Origin: Bdellovibrionales bacterium
GTDB taxonomy: Bacteria; Myxococcota; XYA12-FULL-58-9; SYDY01
DNA length: 10,290 bases
NCBI GenBank assembly: GCA_005801425.1
Contig: SYDY01000049.1
Span: forward strand, 1 to 10,290
Direction: 5' to 3'
Part shown: one piece after another, positions 6,274 through 10,290 of the stretch
How the letters are laid out: each line of letters starts with the position of its first letter
Position numbering within the stretch: position 1 is the first letter of the stretch
Translations under genes and position numbers: made by a program
Notes under the pieces: model-generated
What the model saw: the letters and a program-made list of their open reading frames with translations, nothing else
Database searches by the model: none
Told to the model about the DNA's origin: nothing

Positions 6274-7833
6274 GTGCATCGGGCCGAACTTGAAACGTAT
6301 CAGCAATTTTTTAACTTGACACTTGATTTGCTGTGCACAGCAAACAGCAATCTCTTTTTCGAACAGCTTAATCCTGCCTGGGAAACCGTATTGGGGTGGA
6401 CACGCGACGAGCTTCGTTCTCGACCTTTTATTACTTTCATTCATCCAGAGGATCTTGAAAAAACGAATCAAGTGGCATCGCAGCTTCTCGATACATCATG
6501 CAAACTGGTCGATTTTGAAAATCGCTATCTGCATAAAGACGGACGCTGGATCCATTTGTCGTGGGTTGCCACCGTTCGGAATGGTGTCTTTTTTGCCTCC
6601 GCACGCGATATTACGCAAAGCGTTGCCACGCGCACAGCGTTGGCTTCCAGCGCAGCACGACTTCGAACGATTATTGAAACGGCCGTGGATGCGATTATCA
6701 CGTTCGACAAGCTGGGCTGTATTGAAAGTGTTAATCATTCAGCATCACGTATTTTTGGCTATCAAGCATCAGAGTTGATTGGTCAAAACATGAAAATTTT
6801 GATGCCATCGCCCTACCGCAAAAAAGACGATGGCTATCACACCAAGTATCATACAATCGGTGAGCGCAGGGTTGTAGGCATTGGACGTGAGGTGTCGGCC
6901 ATGCATAAGGATGGCACCAGTTTTCCTGCCGATCTGTCAGTCAGCGAATACGTGATCGATGGGAAAAAAATGTATACGGGTATCATTCGCGATATTTCCG
7001 GACGTAAACGCCTTGAGAAGCTAAAGAACGAATTCATCTCCACGGTAAGTCATGAACTACGCACGCCTCTGACGTCGATCCGTGGATCGTTGGGACTTAT
7101 TGCACATGGCGTTACAGGTATATTATCCGCACGCACCCAAGAATATGTGGATATTGCGCTCTCCAACAGTGAGAGACTGGTACGCCTTATCAATAATATT
7201 CTTGATGTCGAAAAAATGAATTCTGAAACGATAGAATTACAAGTACAATCCCTCGATCTCATCTCCGTGATCAAAAAAGCCATGGTGGTCAATGAAGCCT
7301 TCGTGACAGCCTATCACGTGAAACTTTCACTGATTGGAGATCTGCCAGAGAAGGAAATGATGGTGATGGCCGATGAAGATCGCCTCATACAAGTGCTCAC
7401 CAATTTAATTTCAAACGCCGCAAAATTTTCTGAAGAAAGAAAGTTGGTAGAACTCTCGGTGGAGCGTATCGGTGATCATATTCGGGTCAGCGTGCGCGAT
7501 TATGGGCCCGGCATTCCGGAAACATTTCGCCGTCGTATCTTTCAGCGTTTTGCGCAGGAAGATTCTTCCGATACGCGAAAAAGAGGTGGAACGGGTTTGG
7601 GGTTAAGTATTTCGAAAGCCCTGATTGAAAAGATGCAAGGCAATATAGGATTTCAATCCACCGTAGGGAGTGGGTCAACCTTCTTTTTTGATCTTCCTCA
7701 GCTTCCACAATCAACAACACAAGACCCAGTTCGCGCGCAACGGGCATCCCGCGTGCTTGTAAAAAGCAGAACGAGGGGATCCCAATTCCATGATGTCATC
7801 ATGACGTCTTTCTCTAGGAGAAAGCATTCGTGA
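6274..7833 (+). CDS. PAS-PAS sensor histidine kinase, FixL-like second PAS
   Basis: This 519-residue kinase has no membrane span and is probably cytoplasmic. PAS1 spans about 10-113 and ends in ASARDIT. PAS2 (about 127-242) resembles the FixL sensor PAS (MPSPYRKK, VVGIGREV, HKDGTSFP, FTG-like YTGIIRD), but Asp185 stands where FixL has its heme-binding His, so heme binding is unlikely. HisKA follows with phospho-acceptor His260 in STVSHELRTPLTS. The ATPase has an N-box with Asn377 and Asn381, G1 DYGPGIP (409-415) and G2 GGTGLGLSI (438-446). The last 40 residues lie outside the catalytic fold and are encoded by a repeat element. The GTG at 6274 follows GAGG (6260-6263) with ten bases between. 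There is no receiver domain on the kinase; the partner is the overlapping receiver gene (GTGA at 7830-7833). Confidence 0.93.
   Translation: MHRAELETYQQFFNLTLDLLCTANSNLFFEQLNPAWETVLGWTRDELRSRPFITFIHPEDLEKTNQVASQLLDTSCKLVDFENRYLHKDGRWIHLSWVATVRNGVFFASARDITQSVATRTALASSAARLRTIIETAVDAIITFDKLGCIESVNHSASRIFGYQASELIGQNMKILMPSPYRKKDDGYHTKYHTIGERRVVGIGREVSAMHKDGTSFPADLSVSEYVIDGKKMYTGIIRDISGRKRLEKLKNEFISTVSHELRTPLTSIRGSLGLIAHGVTGILSARTQEYVDIALSNSERLVRLINNILDVEKMNSETIELQVQSLDLISVIKKAMVVNEAFVTAYHVKLSLIGDLPEKEMMVMADEDRLIQVLTNLISNAAKFSEERKLVELSVERIGDHIRVSVRDYGPGIPETFRRRIFQRFAQEDSSDTRKRGGTGLGLSISKALIEKMQGNIGFQSTVGSGSTFFFDLPQLPQSTTQDPVRAQRASRVLVKSRTRGSQFHDVIMTSFSRRKHS
7735..7810 (+). repeat. Structured repeat, copy A (inside the 3' end of the kinase gene, before the receiver gene)
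   Basis: Copy A contains CGGG-CAT-CCCG (7741-7751), then TGCTT-GTAAA-AAGCA (7754-7768), a 5-bp hairpin within a 17-base block (7754-7770) that is identical in copy B. At 7789-7803 there is a perfect inverted repeat, CATGATG-T-CATCATG. The order and the 35-base offset from the core to the last hairpin match copy B. The core starts 76 bases before the start of the receiver gene at 7830. As RNA it would be a series of hairpins upstream of the receiver's ribosome binding site. Confidence 0.7.
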
Positions 7834-8213
7834 AAGTGCTCTTGATTGATGACGAAGAAGACATTCGTAAAATTGCCAAGTTGGCCATGGAAGTTGTTGG
7901 GCATTCCCAAGTGACGGCGGCTGCATCAGCATCAGAAGGTATTGCTTTGGCCAAAATGAATTCACCCGATGTGATCTTGATGGATATGATGATGCCGGGC
8001 ATGGATGGGCTCACAGCTTTGGCTGAAATCCAAAAAATACCGCAGCTTGCGAATATCCCTATACTTTTCATGACAGCCAAGGTGCAGCAGATCGAAATTA
8101 ATAATTACCTGGCGAGAGGTGCCATCGGGGTGATTCAGAAACCTTTTGATCCCATGATGCTTTGCGATCAGATCTGCATTCTTTTAAATAATGACCCCGT
8201 CGAATCAAACTGA
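7830..8213 (+). CDS. Single-domain response regulator (CheY/DivK-like receiver)
   Basis: This 127-residue protein is a receiver domain only, with no output domain. It has the acidic pair Asp7-Asp8 (LLIDDEED), phospho-acceptor Asp52 (VILMDMMMPGMDG), Thr82 (FMTAK) and Lys104 (QKPFD), all intact, so it should be phosphorylatable. The GTG at 7830 overlaps the kinase stop by four bases and is preceded by AGGAG (7816-7820) at nine bases, which supports this start. The tight coupling points to the upstream kinase as phosphodonor. With the HPt domain in the next gene, it could be the shuttle receiver of a phosphorelay; this role is inferred. Confidence 0.95.
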   Translation: MKVLLIDDEEDIRKIAKLAMEVVGHSQVTAAASASEGIALAKMNSPDVILMDMMMPGMDGLTALAEIQKIPQLANIPILFMTAKVQQIEINNYLARGAIGVIQKPFDPMMLCDQICILLNNDPVESN

Positions 8214-8232
8214 TCTCACTTTAAAATCGGTT

Positions 8233-8261
8233 TTGTTAAACTAAAAACTTGCGACCATATA
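8233..8261 (+). promoter_or_regulatory. Possible sigma-70-type promoter for the REC-HPt-REC-REC-GGDEF gene
   Basis: TTGTTA (8233-8238) and CATATA (8256-8261) are separated by 17 bases in an AT-rich stretch just after the receiver gene. If used, it would give a leader of roughly 150 bases that contains copy B of the structured repeat. The boxes match consensus only in part and no other support exists. Confidence 0.3.
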
Positions 8262-8311
8262 CAACACTCATATATCATTCCCCCGTGAACTTCCCTTGTA
8301 TAGGAAATACC

Positions 8312-8396
8312 GCTGCGCAGCGGGTATCCCGATGCTTGTAAAAAGCAGAGCAAGTGAATCTCAACAACGTGATATGAACATCACGCTCATCTCTCG
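8312..8396 (+). repeat. Structured repeat, copy B (leader of the multidomain regulator gene)
   Basis: Copy B contains GCTGCGCAGC (8312-8321, palindromic), CGGG-TAT-CCCG (8321-8331) and the hairpin TGCTT-GTAAA-AAGCA (8333-8347) inside the 17-base block shared with copy A. It continues with CGTGAT-ATGAAC-ATCACG (8368-8385). The last stem differs from copy A by an A-T to G-C pair change that keeps pairing. Unlike copy A it lies in non-coding sequence; the core starts 88 bases before the ATG at 8421. The rest of the 207-base gap (8214-8420) shows only an AT-rich stretch with a possible promoter and a TTCC/GGAA inverted repeat near 8291-8306. Confidence 0.7.
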
Positions 8397-8420
8397 GTGC
8401 ATTTTTTCAAGGTCTCTCAT

Positions 8421-10290
8421 ATGAGCACAATTCTTTTGCTCGATAATGATAAGGATTCACGTCAATTTTTTGCCTCTGTTTTGAGGACAACCCCCCAATA
8501 TCAAGTCCTTGAGGTGGCTACCTGCCATGAAGCCGACCAATGCCTCATGCAAACAGTGATTGACTTGGTCATCGTAGACAGTCTTTTACCAGACGGTTCT
8601 GGCATCGACTTTATCGAACGGTTACGCAAAACCAATCACGCGACTCGCATCGTCTTGTTTTCAACATGGTTGCCTGATGTAAAAATATTAACGTACTTGA
8701 CGCAAAGTCTCGATGTGTCCTTGGTGAGCATCAAGCCCATGATGTGCCAAGATTTAGCACGCCAAATATTAGCACTGGCACAATCATCGCCGATTGTTGC
8801 TTCTGCGGAAATTGCCCACAGAGGCGCCATGGCGCCTGAGCAAAATATTTCGCATTTGGCAGCCCAACTTGACACACTTCGCACGGATTTTTCGGAAAAA
8901 ATCCCTGAGAAACTCAAAGCACTTGAAGATACAATTGCATGTGCAAAATCCGGCAATACGACCATTGCAAATGCTGTCATGCAGGCGCATCGCCTGCATG
9001 GATCGATGGGTTCGTATGGATACTCCGCCCTTGGTACGGCTATCGGCTCTGTGGAAGAGTTATTAAACAAAGCCCAACACGACCCCACAACGATCCCAAG
9101 CAATATGTGGAAAGATATTAAAAATGCCCTTCATAATGCTTGGTTGTGCCTGAAACGTGCACCCGCTCCAGCTTCAAGCCGACCGCTTACGCCGTCACAA
9201 AGCGCAAAAGCGATCTTGGTGGTTGATGATGATCCTGATTTTTTAGCGTTTGCTGAAAAGATCGGACGAAAAATATGCGTCAATATTGTGGCAGTGCAAA
9301 CCATACCCGAAGCATTACAGAAAGCAGAATTTATACCCCTGTGTGGCGCTATCATTGATGTTCATATGCAGGAGACAACATCATTTTCGTTGAGCCGTAC
9401 GATCCGTAATACTGCAGAAAACGGGGAGATCCCCATCGCATTTGCTTCCGCGGATCATCGCATAGAAACACGGGTGGCTTCCATCGAAGCGGGTGGCACG
9501 CGATTCTTACAGAAACCCATCTCTGAAGATAATTTTGCTGCCATCGCCCAGCAATTTGCGAGTATTGCCAACGCAGACAAGGGCACCGTATTGGTCGTGG
9601 GGAACAACTCTGATGAGCTAGCACAGTACACCCTATTCCTGCGCACAGCAGGTATCACTGTTCACGCGCTTGATTCGGCAGATGGGATCATTGAAAAACT
9701 GGAACAGATCCGTCCAGACATGCTCCTGATCGACATTCATCTCACTGGGATCTCAAGCATTGATATATGCCGCGCCTTGCGCATGTCGGATCAATTTGAG
9801 TTGCTACCTATTTTAATCATCACTTCTCACGGAGTAGATAACGACGCATTGCGGATCAATGCCTTGCAATCTGGCGCTTCCGATTTCGTTGCAAGACCTG
9901 TCATTCCAGAAGAGTTATTGGCACGTGTTGGGGTTCATCTTGAGCGCATGCGTCTTTTGCGTGAACGCGCTGACAAGGACGTACTCTCAGGACTCTTGAT
10001 CCGGCGCGCGTTCATTGAAGCTTTCGAAAGGACTCTGGCCAGTGCCGAGCGCGATGACAAACCTGTTTCTGTCGTTCTGTTCGATATTGATCGATTCAAG
10101 AGGGTCAACGATGATTTCGGCCATCTTATCGGTGATCAGGTCATTGCCCGACTTGGCGACCTACTTCGGCGTCGATTTCGACTCGAAGATCTCCGTGGGC
10201 GATGGGGTGGAGAAGAGTTTATTGTCGCATTTCCAGGACAAAATATTATATTCGCAGAACGTGTTGCCAATAAATTTTTACAGGAATTTG
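8421..10290 (+). CDS. REC-HPt-REC-REC-GGDEF hybrid regulator, PleD-like diguanylate cyclase (3' end outside window)
   Basis: The reading frame is open from the ATG at 8421 to the window edge (623 residues, no stop). REC1 has Asp8, Asp53 and Lys105; the second acidic residue is Asn9. After a linker with a predicted helix (about 145-175), an HPt-like segment AHRLHGSMGSYG carries His190. REC2 (about 262-380) has Asp269-Asp271, Asp313 and Lys365. REC3 (about 390-505) keeps Asp438 but has Gly394-Asn395 at the acidic pair and Arg492 for Lys, so it looks degenerate. The cyclase domain shows FDIDRFKRVND (554-564), the active site GGEEF (596-600) and the RxxD inhibitory site Arg587-Asp590 five residues before it, so it should make and sense cyclic di-GMP. 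REC2-REC3-GGDEF matches PleD, where the second receiver is an adaptor; the N-terminal REC-HPt part is extra. AAGG (8409-8412) precedes the ATG by eight bases. Confidence 0.92.
   Translation, partial: MSTILLLDNDKDSRQFFASVLRTTPQYQVLEVATCHEADQCLMQTVIDLVIVDSLLPDGSGIDFIERLRKTNHATRIVLFSTWLPDVKILTYLTQSLDVSLVSIKPMMCQDLARQILALAQSSPIVASAEIAHRGAMAPEQNISHLAAQLDTLRTDFSEKIPEKLKALEDTIACAKSGNTTIANAVMQAHRLHGSMGSYGYSALGTAIGSVEELLNKAQHDPTTIPSNMWKDIKNALHNAWLCLKRAPAPASSRPLTPSQSAKAILVVDDDPDFLAFAEKIGRKICVNIVAVQTIPEALQKAEFIPLCGAIIDVHMQETTSFSLSRTIRNTAENGEIPIAFASADHRIETRVASIEAGGTRFLQKPISEDNFAAIAQQFASIANADKGTVLVVGNNSDELAQYTLFLRTAGITVHALDSADGIIEKLEQIRPDMLLIDIHLTGISSIDICRALRMSDQFELLPILIITSHGVDNDALRINALQSGASDFVARPVIPEELLARVGVHLERMRLLRERADKDVLSGLLIRRAFIEAFERTLASAERDDKPVSVVLFDIDRFKRVNDDFGHLIGDQVIARLGDLLRRRFRLEDLRGRWGGEEFIVAFPGQNIIFAERVANKFLQEF

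Noticed and set aside
6652-6999. True oxygen-sensing FixL heme domain
   Set aside because: The heme-ligand position carries Asp185, so the name fixL is not justified.
7735-8396. CRISPR array or cyclic di-GMP riboswitch as explanation of the repeated element
   Set aside because: There are only two diverged copies with a whole gene between them, so no array. The known GEMM-type conserved core is not visible in either copy.
8636-9103. Minus-strand frame of 155 codons opposite the REC-HPt region
   Set aside because: The plus-strand frame is continuous through it and encodes recognisable receiver and HPt motifs.

Overview
The window holds a plus-strand bacterial gene series with balanced base composition. 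The gene families (a DUF502 membrane protein, a Do-type protease, a FixL-like PAS kinase and a PleD-like diguanylate cyclase) fit a proteobacterium, most likely an alphaproteobacterium. No rRNA or other lineage marker is present, so this is an inference from family content only.

Positions 1-150 contain no gene. They carry two palindromic, REP-like elements: a 62-bp imperfect hairpin and a short perfect GC-rich inverted repeat. From about 187 to 5201 five genes are packed almost without gaps: a Nudix/metallo-beta-lactamase fusion hydrolase, a DUF502 inner-membrane protein, a small single-span membrane protein, a periplasmic HtrA/Do serine protease, and the translesion polymerase DinB. The fusion hydrolase and DUF502 genes overlap by ATGA, the small membrane protein follows after 2 bases, and the protease and polymerase overlap by TTGA. 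This looks like a housekeeping or stress operon (nucleotide clean-up, envelope quality control, damage tolerance). It is followed by two copies of the palindrome GCTTTAAAGC and then a monocistronic-looking gene (5311-6198) for a cysteine-free, signal-less protein of unknown function.

From 6274 to the right edge lies a signalling module. A PAS-PAS histidine kinase overlaps by 4 bases with a single-domain receiver protein. About 207 bases further on begins a large multidomain protein, cut by the window edge, that reads REC-HPt-REC-REC-GGDEF. Its last three domains match the PleD layout, including a degenerate third receiver, a GGEEF active site and an RxxD inhibitory site. The parts are sufficient for a full phosphorelay: kinase His, free receiver Asp, HPt His, PleD-like receiver Asp, then cyclic di-GMP synthesis.

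The most unusual signal is non-coding. A roughly 75-85 bp structured element occurs twice, once ahead of each of the two receiver genes (about 7735-7810 and 8312-8396). It has a 17-base identical core and hairpins at the same offset, and one stem shows a compensatory A-T to G-C change. The first copy is also translated as the C-terminal tail of the kinase.
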